Positions 16,510 to 23,051 of a stretch of DNA of 64,000 bases are shown here, one piece after another. This DNA is from Candidatus Diapherotrites archaeon (GTDB taxonomy: Archaea > Iainarchaeota > Iainarchaeia > Iainarchaeales > 1-14-0-10-31-34). The stretch spans positions 1-64,000 of the forward strand of contig JBFMAK010000001.1 of the NCBI GenBank assembly GCA_040755695.1, in the 5' to 3' direction. Numbering within the stretch: position 1 is the stretch's first letter; the number at the start of each line of letters is the position of its first letter. The notes below the pieces were generated by a model. The model was given only the letters and a program-made list of their open reading frames with translations, was not told the origin of the DNA and did not search any database. Made by a program: the position numbers and the translations under genes.

Positions 16510-17026
16510 CTTTTTTCCCTTTCTTGGCTTCAGCTGCCTTGGGTTCTGATATTTTCTCTTCCTTGAATGAAAGCCTGTAAGCCTTTTTCTTCTCTTTCTT
16601 TGGTTGTTCCTTTAATTTTTTTGCTAATTCCTTCGAAACCTTGTTTAAGAATGAAGTTCCCTTTGCTGTAATTGCCCTTCCCTTCTTTTCTTTTTTAGTG
16701 AAGCCCAATAAATCTAATTGCTGCAGGCAGCTCCTAACAATTTTTCCTGAGGCCCTGTAAACCTTTTGAGGCCTTACCCCCCGGTTCTTTCTTCCTCCAT
16801 AGTAAGTCCTCAGGCTTTGAACTCCCTGAGGACCATCAACATAAATCCTCCTCAAAATTGAAGCCATTCTCAGGTAATACCAGTCTTCCTGCTGTGGTGC
16901 TCTCTCCCTGCTCACGCCAGTCTTCACAAACTCAGTCCAAGAAGGCTTTTTTACGCCTTTCTGCTTTAACTCAAGTGCTATTTCCTGCACTAAGTCTGTT
17001 CCCGGCACATCAAAAACTGAAGCCAT
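16469..17026 (-). CDS. rps19e: Ribosomal protein S19e
   Basis: This small-subunit protein is required for 30S maturation. The core (about 1-145) shows WTEFVKTGVSRERAPQQEDWYYLRMASILRRIY, then a GGRKNRGVRP motif and a winged-helix C-terminus. Typical archaeal S19e has about 150 residues; here a Lys-rich extension (about 148-185) overlaps the start of the PDCD5 gene. This is the first gene of the operon that runs to ftsY. A GAGGT motif precedes the ATG, and AT-rich promoter-like sequence lies at 17040-17110. Confidence 0.94.
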   Translation of the reverse strand: MASVFDVPGTDLVQEIALELKQKGVKKPSWTEFVKTGVSRERAPQQEDWYYLRMASILRRIYVDGPQGVQSLRTYYGGRKNRGVRPQKVYRASGKIVRSCLQQLDLLGFTKKEKKGRAITAKGTSFLNKVSKELAKKLKEQPKKEKKKAYRLSFKEEKISEPKAAEAKKGKKDERGRAGKGAKTK

Positions 17027-17123
17027 ATTTTAACCTCAAAAACTCAAAAAAACATAATCAGAGTCAAATCAGAACTCTTTTGTTTATTAAAAACTCTTTT
17101 GAAAGAATGTTTTTAAACCTTTA

Positions 17124-18014
17124 TTAATTGGAGCTCAATTCAATCCATGCTTTTGCCGCTTTCTCCCTTAATTCCTGCTCCGAGGCATTGTTTTCAATTG
17201 CAATGTCTGCCTTCTTCAACTTCTCTTTTACTGGAAGCTGAGAATTAATCTTCTGCAGGGCCCCTCTCTCGCTCAGCCCTTTTTTCTTGAGCCTCTCCAG
17301 CTGTTTTTCTTTATTGCTCCACACGACCACAAGCTTTTCAGTCAACCCCAAAGCATTTTTCTCTTCCACCAATAATGCTGACTCAATTACAACAAAATCC
17401 TTTTTTGATTTCTGGATTAATTCTTTTAATTTTTTTATTGTAACAGGATGCACTAAAGCATTCAGTTCATGCATTTTCTTTGGGTCAGCAAAAACAATCC
17501 TTCCCAATTCACTGAAATCAATCCTCTTTTTTCCCGCAATTTTTTCTCCAAACTTTTCCTTCAGCAATCCATTCAATTTCCTGTCCTTCACCATCAATTC
17601 CTTTGCAATATCATCCGCCTTCAAGACTTCAGCTCCATTTTTCTCAAAGACTTCAGCCACAATGCTTTTACCGCACGCAATGCCCCCAGTTACCCCTATT
17701 ACAATCTTGCTTTTTTTTCCTTCTAGAAAAATCTTCTTTACTGTGCCGCAGCCCTTGCACTTCAGCCATAAAGCTTTTCCTTTCACCCTTACAGTGGAAT
17801 TGCCTTCAAGGAGGGCAAAACACTTCTTGCAGTACTTTTCCTTCAATTCCCTTGGAATTCTCACCCTGTTTCTAGTGCTAATCCTCTTCATTAATCCAAG
17901 GTAATCCCTGCTCCTTTCCTTATGCTCCTTCCAGTTCTCCAAAGCCAAATCCATTAACCTGTACATGCGCTCTAACGCAATCTTTTGAACGAATTCCTTA
18001 TCTCTGCCCTTCAT
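17124..18014 (-). CDS. Fusion of RNase P subunit Rpp21 with bacterial-type dephospho-CoA kinase
   Basis: Residues 1-98 match archaeal RNase P protein 4 (Rpp21/Rpr2): helical N-terminus, VRIPRELKEKYCKKC, and a second zinc pair in LKCKGCG, giving CxxC...CxxC. Residues 105-296 match CoaE, which phosphorylates dephospho-CoA to CoA: the P-loop VTGGIACGKS, KADDIAKEL, LGRIVFADP, HPVTIKKL and the lid region. The two halves are joined in one frame with only a short basic link. Most archaea are reported to use an unrelated GTP-dependent enzyme for this CoA step. Both sets of key residues look intact, so both activities are plausible. Confidence 0.88.
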   Translation of the reverse strand: MKGRDKEFVQKIALERMYRLMDLALENWKEHKERSRDYLGLMKRISTRNRVRIPRELKEKYCKKCFALLEGNSTVRVKGKALWLKCKGCGTVKKIFLEGKKSKIVIGVTGGIACGKSIVAEVFEKNGAEVLKADDIAKELMVKDRKLNGLLKEKFGEKIAGKKRIDFSELGRIVFADPKKMHELNALVHPVTIKKLKELIQKSKKDFVVIESALLVEEKNALGLTEKLVVVWSNKEKQLERLKKKGLSERGALQKINSQLPVKEKLKKADIAIENNASEQELREKAAKAWIELSSN

Positions 18015-18078
18015 ATATGCCCTAAAAACTAATTAAATGGAAAACCATATAAATAAGTTTAGCCCACAAATAATGCTT
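18015..18078. promoter_or_regulatory. Divergent promoter region, Rpp21-CoaE and small membrane operon
   Basis: This short AT-rich gap lies between genes facing away from each other. On the plus strand the TATA-like stretch CATATAAATA at about 18046-18055 lies about 27 bases before the preferred ATG at 18079, implying a very short leader. The call is based on composition and spacing. Confidence 0.35.
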
Positions 18079-18270
18079 ATGAAGAAAATTATGATTGCAA
18101 TTGCATTCATATTATTATTTTCCGTAATGGTAAAAGCAGACGTAGCTGGTCCAGAAGCTTACTTGCCTTTAATAGCCTTAATAATTGCCTTCCTCTTAAT
18201 AATTGGTCTAGTATTATATTTCATTCTAAAGAAATCCAAACAAGCAAAAAAAATCAAAGCGGTAAAATGA
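18079..18270 (+). CDS. Small secreted/membrane protein with signal peptide and C-terminal TM
   Basis: Starting at the ATG at 18079, the protein has a Lys-rich N-terminus and a hydrophobic signal segment ending near VKADVAGPEA. A second membrane helix and a Lys-rich cytoplasmic tail follow. In-frame upstream ATGs (18037, 18073) would add a polar stretch without benefit. It overlaps the next membrane gene by an ATGA, so the two are probably co-translated. Paired tiny membrane proteins of this form are common in archaea, but their function is unknown. Confidence 0.6.
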   Translation: MKKIMIAIAFILLFSVMVKADVAGPEAYLPLIALIIAFLLIIGLVLYFILKKSKQAKKIKAVK

Positions 18271-18593
18271 CCTTCACCTTCACTCAAGCATTAATTCTTA
18301 CATGCATAATTGAAACCATAATTCTTGTTCTATTCTTTTACAGAGAAATAAGAATACAGAAATTGATTATCGCATCCTTTGTAGTGAACTTAATTACCCT
18401 GCCGATTGCTTGGATTGCACTGCCATTAATTCCACTCAACTTTCTACTTAATTTCATTTTAATTGAAGTATCAGTATTTCTAGCAGAATCACTTATGCTG
18501 AAAGTAATCTTTGAAGAAATCCAGACAAAAAGAATTATTATTGCAGCCTTTGCAATGAATTTTGTGACTGCAGTAATTGGACTGCTCTCATAA
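18267..18593 (+). CDS. Small multi-pass membrane protein (108 aa)
   Basis: The protein is nearly all hydrophobic, with about four helices broken by two charged loops (REIRIQK and EEIQTKR). The two halves look alike (REIRIQKLIIASFVVNLIT and EIQTKRIIIAAFAMNFVT), which suggests an internal duplication of a two-helix unit. It overlaps the upstream small membrane gene by 4 bases. Function is unknown; it may form a complex with that partner. Confidence 0.65.
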   Translation: MTFTFTQALILTCIIETIILVLFFYREIRIQKLIIASFVVNLITLPIAWIALPLIPLNFLLNFILIEVSVFLAESLMLKVIFEEIQTKRIIIAAFAMNFVTAVIGLLS

Positions 18594-18602
18594 AATTTAA
18601 AT

Positions 18603-18775
18603 CGAGCCCGGGGGGATTCGAACCCCCGACACCTTGGTTAAGAGCTACGCTCCTGCCAAACCCAAACTTTTCTTTTCTTTGGGCTTGTTTTCTTTTTTGG
18701 GCAACTTGCACTTTTTTCTTTTCCCAAAAGAAAAAAGGGCAGGTCAAGTGCTCTGCCAAGCTGAGCTACGGGCCC
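18603..18775 (-). tRNA. tRNA-Lys(CTT) with a 99-nt non-canonical intron
   Basis: The acceptor arms GGGCCCG and CGGGCTC pair fully (one G-T), with discriminator G. The D arm and T arm (GGGGG TTCGAAT CCCCC) are standard. Removing 18744-18646 joins CTTG to GCTCTTAACCAAG, giving a perfect anticodon stem CTTGG/CCAAG and loop CTCTTAA with anticodon CTT. That places the intron at position 30/31, inside the anticodon stem, not at the usual 37/38. The mature tRNA would be 74 nt. Confidence 0.88.
18646..18744 (-). other. tRNA-Lys intron (99 nt)
   Basis: The boundaries follow from the only join that restores the anticodon stem. The intron ends pair (CCTGCC with GGCAGG), and the interior holds a strong hairpin, CTTTTTTCTTTT against AAAAGAAAAAAG. 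It would need the tRNA splicing endonuclease to accept a relaxed bulge-helix-bulge site. Confidence 0.7.
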
Positions 18776-18780
18776 CTGTG

Positions 18781-18908
18781 TGCGCCCGCCGGGATTTGAA
18801 CCCGGGTAATGAGCTTTCTCTCCAGCAAAAGATTACTGTAACGCTGGGCGTTTTCGTAAGCTTCCACTAGATGGAAGGCTCATGTCCTAACCACTAGACC
18901 ACGGACGC
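18781..18908 (-). tRNA. tRNA-Gly(TCC) with a 56-nt canonical intron
   Basis: The acceptor arms GCGTCCG and CGGGCGC pair, with discriminator A. The D stem is GTCT/GGAC and the T arm is CCGGG TTCAAAT CCCGG. Anticodon stem TGAGC pairs with GCTCA once an intron after position 37 (18871-18816) is removed, leaving loop CTTCCAA with anticodon TCC. The mature length is 72 nt. It lies five bases upstream of tRNA-Lys on the same strand, so both are likely processed from one transcript. Confidence 0.85.
18816..18871 (-). other. tRNA-Gly(TCC) intron (56 nt)
   Basis: This is an intron at the canonical 37/38 position. The end of the intron contains GGAG, which can pair with the anticodon region TTCC as expected for a bulge-helix-bulge. 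A competing hairpin exists, because CTTCCA at the splice site also pairs with TGGAAG a few bases into the intron. Confidence 0.65.
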
Positions 18909-18938
18909 AAACCGTCACGCCCGGTTTACGTGCGAATA

Positions 18939-18967
18939 CTATTATTGCCCTTTCAGACCAATAATAG
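18939..18967. repeat. Inverted repeat, 9-bp perfect stem
   Basis: CTATTATTG (18939-18947) pairs with CAATAATAG (18959-18967) across an 11-base loop. It lies between the tRNA-Gly(TCC) start and the gene at 19056, which are divergent. It could be a regulatory site or the hairpin of a leader; nothing ties it to a known family. Confidence 0.5.
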
Positions 18968-19055
18968 GATTTCCTCGCTTTAGCTCGGAAAACATCCAAA
19001 GAAATTGTTTACTGCAAAATATTTAATAATAAAAGCACTCATTAATGTAATTGAT

Positions 19056-19568
19056 ATGGCTTACAGACCTCAAAGATTAAGGCCGAAAAAAAGAATTGGG
19101 AGAAAGATATTAATTGGAGCTACAGTGGTTGGCTTAACTGCTGGAAGCATTCTTGGAGGCAGAGCAATATATAAAAAACACCAGGCAACAGTCAAGGCTA
19201 GAATTGAATTCAAGAAGCAGATTTCAGAGAACCCCTTGACTCTCACTAAGAGATGGCCTGAATTTAACACTTCTTATGTAATGTCCTTGGATTCAATTGC
19301 AGTAAAAACAAAATTGCCCCTTCCAACAGTAATAAGGAATCTGGCCAGATATGGTGGCAGAGAAGATTTATATAAATGGAAGAACTTGCTTCAACATACA
19401 AAAGACCCTGTCATGAGAGAAAGAGCTAGAAAAATTGTCTTACTGCTTGAAACAGTGAATGAAAACCAAAGCACAGTGCTCAGATGGACTCTTGAATTTA
19501 TCAGAGACCCAAAAAACAGAGGAATACTCAAGGAAATGGACAAGATATCAAAATTAAAAGGAAAATAA
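19056..19568 (+). CDS. Single-pass membrane protein of unknown function (~170 aa)
   Basis: The preferred start is the ATG at 19056 (MAYRPQRLRPKKRIGRK). It gives a strongly basic N-terminus and then one Gly-rich membrane segment (ILIGATVVGLTAGSILGG). The 130-residue soluble part is helical and charged. An upstream ATG at 19005 would add 17 residues. It ends three bases before the oppositely oriented tRNA-Gly(GCC). The layout resembles the 178-residue protein at 5635. No family is recognised. Confidence 0.6.
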   Translation: MAYRPQRLRPKKRIGRKILIGATVVGLTAGSILGGRAIYKKHQATVKARIEFKKQISENPLTLTKRWPEFNTSYVMSLDSIAVKTKLPLPTVIRNLARYGGREDLYKWKNLLQHTKDPVMRERARKIVLLLETVNENQSTVLRWTLEFIRDPKNRGILKEMDKISKLKGK

Positions 19569-19571
19569 GTT

Positions 19572-19643
19572 TGCGATCGCCGGGATTTGAACCCGGGTTA
19601 CGAGCTTGGCAAGCTCGTGTGCTAACCACTACACTACAATCGC
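19572..19643 (-). tRNA. tRNA-Gly(GCC)
   Basis: This is a 72-nt intronless tRNA. Acceptor GCGATTG pairs with CGATCGC, with discriminator A. The anticodon stem CGAGC/GCTCG flanks loop TTGCCAA with anticodon GCC, and the T arm is CCGGG TTCAAAT CCCGG. No CCA is encoded, in line with the CCA-adding enzyme at 50487. Confidence 0.96.
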
Positions 19644-19692
19644 TTTTGCAAGGCGTAAATAATTTCTGAGCAAAGAAGCCTTTTATTCCTTT

Positions 19693-21396
19693 TTATTTTC
19701 TTGTGCCCCTAAGAAAAAAACCTATTATAATAACAAAAATTAATATTGTGCCTAAAACCCCCGCAATAAAGTATTTGCTGGAGAATATTTCCTCTAATGA
19801 CTGCAGTTCTTTTCCAGCATTGCTTGCAGGAGGCTTTGCTGTCTCTTCCGGGATTTTAATTGAGTAAGGGTTTTCCACATCATTTGCTGTGATCACAAGG
19901 TAGACACTTGTTTCAGGCACAGCGTTTTTGACTGTGTAAGACAGTTTCTTTTCCTGTATTGCAGGAACTGTCTCACTGTAATGTTCTTCCTTTCCGTTAT
20001 AATTCAAGTCAATTAGTACAGTGCCCTCCTTGCTTCCAGTGTTCTTTAATTCTATTTCCAGTTTCATTTCGTTGCCTGAAATGAAAGGATTGACGTTCAG
20101 GATTGAAATATTGCTCTGCTGTTCTCCGGAAAAAGTTTTGTCTGTTACAGTAATCTTTTCTTCAAGGCTCTGGTCTATTGACTGCAAGGCAAAAGAGTAA
20201 ATAAAGTTCTTTCCTTTCTCCCCTTGGCCCGGACTCAAGGCATTCCACTCAATTGCCTTTTCTTCTCCTGCCTCAAACAATTCAAGCCTTTCAGGCCTGT
20301 CAACAGAGAAATCAGAATGCATTCTAAGGCTTAAAGGCGCGATCAAGGGAAAAGAATTCAGGTTCTTTGCATTCAGTTTTATTTTGAAGGGTTCGCTTAA
20401 ATCCACTTGTAATGGAAAATCCAATTTCAATTCGAGGAACCCAGAAAAATTATTTTTTGAATTAATCTCAATTGAGGGCTCATCTTTTATCAGTTCAACA
20501 CTAATTCCTTCAGGATAGACGACAGAGTCAGTTGCATCAGAGATGTCAACAACCTTTGCAAGCGTCAAGTGGGTTGCGTCAAGGAATCCTGCCTCACCAT
20601 AAGTTGAATCAACACCAATCCAGCCTGTTCCAGGAAGAAAGACTTCAAGCCAGCCGTGGTTTCCCCACCTATCCCCATCAAAGGATACCCCAACATTATA
20701 TCTTGCAGGAATTCCTTTTGCCCTGAAGAATGCTGCAGTAAGGTTTGCGAATTCATCGCAGACGCCCCCCCTTACTTCATAGACTTTTTTTGCGCTCAAT
20801 ACAAGAGGATAGTAATTAAAGTCATAGACAACATTTGAATGCACCCAGTCAGTAATGCTTCTAACGCTCTCAAGAAAGGAATTGCTCTGAAAGTCCAGTG
20901 CAACCTTGCTCTTTATTGCGCTGTCATCTGACTCAATGTATTTTGAGGGAGCAAGGAATCCGCTTTGTTCTGTTATCGCCCTGCTTAAATCATAGTCTTT
21001 GCCTAAAACAATAGCCGAACTGGTAATTACATTTGCCTTTATTTCGTAATTGAATGAAGGAGTATTTGCATGGCTTGCAAGGTTTTTAATTGAAAAGACA
21101 GCGTACCTGTTTCCATTAATTGTCTCGTAAGTCGGCGCAATAACGTCATTTCCAATGTACAGTTTTTCTGTTATGCTCTGCACTTTCTGGTTTTCTGTAC
21201 TGCTCAAGGTGAGGACTTTAACCTGAATTTCATTGCTTGCCCCGACATTCCCGTAAAAGCTTCCGTGGCCTTTAAGGCTTACATTCAAATTCATTTCCTG
21301 CACTGTGTTGGGGTCGAAAAGGAATGCACTGGAAAAAGGAATTATAATTAAGAGAAAAAAGCAGGCAGACAACAGCAAAAGCGTGAACTTCTTCAT
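19693..21396 (-). CDS. Membrane-anchored transglutaminase-like surface protein
   Basis: The 567-residue protein has a signal peptide (1-24), a mixed beta domain (25-150) and a transglutaminase/protease-like core at about 160-290. The core has the catalytic triad order Cys (GGVCDEFANLTAAFF), His (NHGWLEVFLPG) and Asp (WIGVDSTYG). Several beta-sandwich domains follow, resembling CARDB or Ig-like modules. The C-terminus has a single membrane helix followed by a basic tail. The protein is therefore anchored with its catalytic domain outside. Transglutaminase-like folds in archaea usually act as proteases or cross-linkers. The substrate is unknown. Confidence 0.85.
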   Translation of the reverse strand: MKKFTLLLLSACFFLLIIIPFSSAFLFDPNTVQEMNLNVSLKGHGSFYGNVGASNEIQVKVLTLSSTENQKVQSITEKLYIGNDVIAPTYETINGNRYAVFSIKNLASHANTPSFNYEIKANVITSSAIVLGKDYDLSRAITEQSGFLAPSKYIESDDSAIKSKVALDFQSNSFLESVRSITDWVHSNVVYDFNYYPLVLSAKKVYEVRGGVCDEFANLTAAFFRAKGIPARYNVGVSFDGDRWGNHGWLEVFLPGTGWIGVDSTYGEAGFLDATHLTLAKVVDISDATDSVVYPEGISVELIKDEPSIEINSKNNFSGFLELKLDFPLQVDLSEPFKIKLNAKNLNSFPLIAPLSLRMHSDFSVDRPERLELFEAGEEKAIEWNALSPGQGEKGKNFIYSFALQSIDQSLEEKITVTDKTFSGEQQSNISILNVNPFISGNEMKLEIELKNTGSKEGTVLIDLNYNGKEEHYSETVPAIQEKKLSYTVKNAVPETSVYLVITANDVENPYSIKIPEETAKPPASNAGKELQSLEEIFSSKYFIAGVLGTILIFVIIIGFFLRGTRK

Positions 21397-21450
21397 ATAA
21401 AAAAAAGGAAAGGCAATCAGTATTTTAATTTAATTAATTTCAATTTGATT

Positions 21451-21609
21451 TCACTCTTTTTTCTCTTCTTCTGGGAACATCCATCTCTCCTTTAAAGGCT
21501 CTCTTGTGGTGAAGCCGCACTTAGGGCACGCCCACACCTCAGCTAAAATTTCCCCCGAAGTCTCATTGTACTGGAACCCCATTTCTGCTCCGCACCTAAG
21601 GCAACGCAT
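21451..21609 (-). CDS. Small zinc-ribbon protein (52 aa)
   Basis: A 52-residue ORF from the ATG at 21609 contains CLRCG at residues 3-7 and CPKCG at 28-32, a classic two-knuckle zinc ribbon, followed by an acidic tail. Archaea encode many such proteins, often acting with RNA polymerase or ribosomes. It lies between the transglutaminase-like gene and tRNA-Val on the same strand. The specific role is unknown. Confidence 0.75.
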   Translation of the reverse strand: MRCLRCGAEMGFQYNETSGEILAEVWACPKCGFTTREPLKERWMFPEEEKKE

Positions 21610-21635
21610 GATCATTCAACCCAAAAAAATTTAAT

Positions 21636-21708
21636 TGGGCCCGAGCGGAATCGAACCGCTGACCTCCACGGTGTAAACGTGGCGTCCTGACCGCTAGACG
21701 ACGAGCCC
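21636..21708 (-). tRNA. tRNA-Val(TAC)
   Basis: This is a 73-nt intronless tRNA. Acceptor GGGCTCG pairs with CGGGCCC, with discriminator A. Anticodon stem CCACG/CGTGG encloses loop TTTACAC with anticodon TAC. The T arm is AGCGG TTCGATT CCGCT. CCA is not encoded. Confidence 0.96.
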
Positions 21709-21744
21709 AAGAAAACAAAATTGCTCTCAAAATTAATTTTTGCA

Positions 21745-21770
21745 GCAAACATTTAAATATAATTAATGTG
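21745..21770. promoter_or_regulatory. Putative bidirectional TATA region, tRNA-Val and membrane gene
   Basis: The palindromic AT stretch ATTTAAATATAATTAAT near 21751-21767 lies about 45 bases from tRNA-Val on the minus strand and about 40 bases before the ATG at 21807. Its symmetry allows TATA-box reading in both directions. This is inference from position and composition. Confidence 0.3.
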
Positions 21771-21806
21771 TAATAAAATTGGATTGCCAAAAAAAGGCTG
21801 AAAAAA

Positions 21807-22241
21807 ATGAGGAGAATAATTTTCTTTAGGTTAGGCACAAGAAACCTGCACTTGCCCAAACTGATTGGTGCATTCATTTTCTTTGCTGCGCTGCTTTTGG
21901 TGCTTCAATCAATTTCGACAATGTTTGAGACCTGGCAGATGGTTGCAGACTTTCCCAGCTGTATTTCAGATGCGGCAGGGACTGGTCAATTGAGCTTCAT
22001 GAAGTACGTTGACTGCAAGGACGCATTATACAAGACTACAGGAATTGTGGTGAGAGGCGGGGAAACGCAGTTAAGCATGAAGCAGTACTTTGTTGCTTTG
22101 ACAGCACCTATTGTGTACTTGTTCTTCTGGCTTGCAGTATTCCTTGCAGGCGTAATGGTATACAAGTCCGGCTCATTGGTAATTCCAATTGAAGAGTCTG
22201 TGAGGCAGCTCAGAGAAAAAATCAGGAAAAAAAGCAGGTAA
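21807..22241 (+). CDS. Two-TM membrane protein of unknown function (144 aa)
   Basis: One hydrophobic helix lies at about residues 18-38 and another at about 97-118. They flank an extracytoplasmic loop with two cysteines (CISDAAG and YVDCKDAL) that could form a disulfide. The C-terminus is basic and probably cytoplasmic. It precedes the LamG prepilin on the same strand with a short gap, so it may be an accessory of the pilin or its export, but no family is recognised. Confidence 0.65.
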   Translation: MRRIIFFRLGTRNLHLPKLIGAFIFFAALLLVLQSISTMFETWQMVADFPSCISDAAGTGQLSFMKYVDCKDALYKTTGIVVRGGETQLSMKQYFVALTAPIVYLFFWLAVFLAGVMVYKSGSLVIPIEESVRQLREKIRKKSR

Positions 22242-22282
22242 AAGCAAAAGTTAATTAATCTCTTTTTTTATTATTGTTTAAC

Positions 22283-23050
22283 ATGAAAACAAAGTTTAGT
22301 TTTAGAGGACAGGGCGCTTTGGAATATCTTCTGCTCATAGGAGGGGCAGTGCTCATAGCAGCAATAGCAATAATGGTTGTAACAAATCTCAGTGGAGGAG
22401 GGCAAGAGCAAATAGAGCAAGGCGAGCTAACCTACTGGGAGCAGATTGGAAGAATTGAAGCTTTAGGCGATCCAACCTTGGTAGGATACTGGCAGTTTGA
22501 AGGATATACAAGAGATTCATCCCAGTACGGAAATAACGGAACAGCTTATAATAATCCAATTTATGTTTCAGGCTACCAAGGCAAAGCAATAGAATTTAAC
22601 GGAAGCAACCAGTACGTTCAAGTTAATGATAATCCTTCCTTACGTGGAATGCCTCAGTTAAAAATTGACTTGTGGGTTTACCCTCATTCTTATCCGTCTA
22701 TAAATCCAAGCTGGGCAGAGCCTCTAAGAAAAGGATCAGATTATGTGATAGTTTATGAAAATAGCAGTTCATGTGTCTTGCAGTTCTGGGTTTTTAATGA
22801 AACTGGTGTTAGCGCAAATAGTAATATTCCTTGTACTGAAACACCCCTTAATCAGTGGAGTCATTTGACTGCTACATGGGATGGAGCAGTACAAAGATTT
22901 TATGTTAATGGAGTAGAGAAAGGCACAAGAAATTTTAGTGGAACAAGCGTTAATTCAGACACTGCCCCTCTCTACTTTGGAGATTTTGTTGGTTTGGGAA
23001 GACCTTTTGATGGGGTAATAGATGAAGTCAAAATTTACAATAAAACCTAA
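22283..23050 (+). CDS. Class III signal peptide (pilin-like) protein with LamG domain
   Basis: From the ATG at 22283 the N-terminus reads MKTKFSFRGQGALEYLLLIG: a basic leader, G-Q before the mature end and a hydrophobic helix, the class III prepilin pattern cut by FlaK/PibD-type peptidases. The rest (about 65-255) is a LamG/concanavalin-like beta-sandwich, shown by LVGYWQFEG, DSSQYGNNGTAYN, AIEFNGSNQYVQV, WSHLTATWDGAVQRFYVNG and DGVIDEVKIYN. LamG domains bind glycans or proteins, so this could be a minor or tip pilin for adhesion. It is a short, self-contained example of a LamG adhesin on a pilin stalk. Confidence 0.88.
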   Translation: MKTKFSFRGQGALEYLLLIGGAVLIAAIAIMVVTNLSGGGQEQIEQGELTYWEQIGRIEALGDPTLVGYWQFEGYTRDSSQYGNNGTAYNNPIYVSGYQGKAIEFNGSNQYVQVNDNPSLRGMPQLKIDLWVYPHSYPSINPSWAEPLRKGSDYVIVYENSSSCVLQFWVFNETGVSANSNIPCTETPLNQWSHLTATWDGAVQRFYVNGVEKGTRNFSGTSVNSDTAPLYFGDFVGLGRPFDGVIDEVKIYNKT

Positions 23051-23051
23051 T

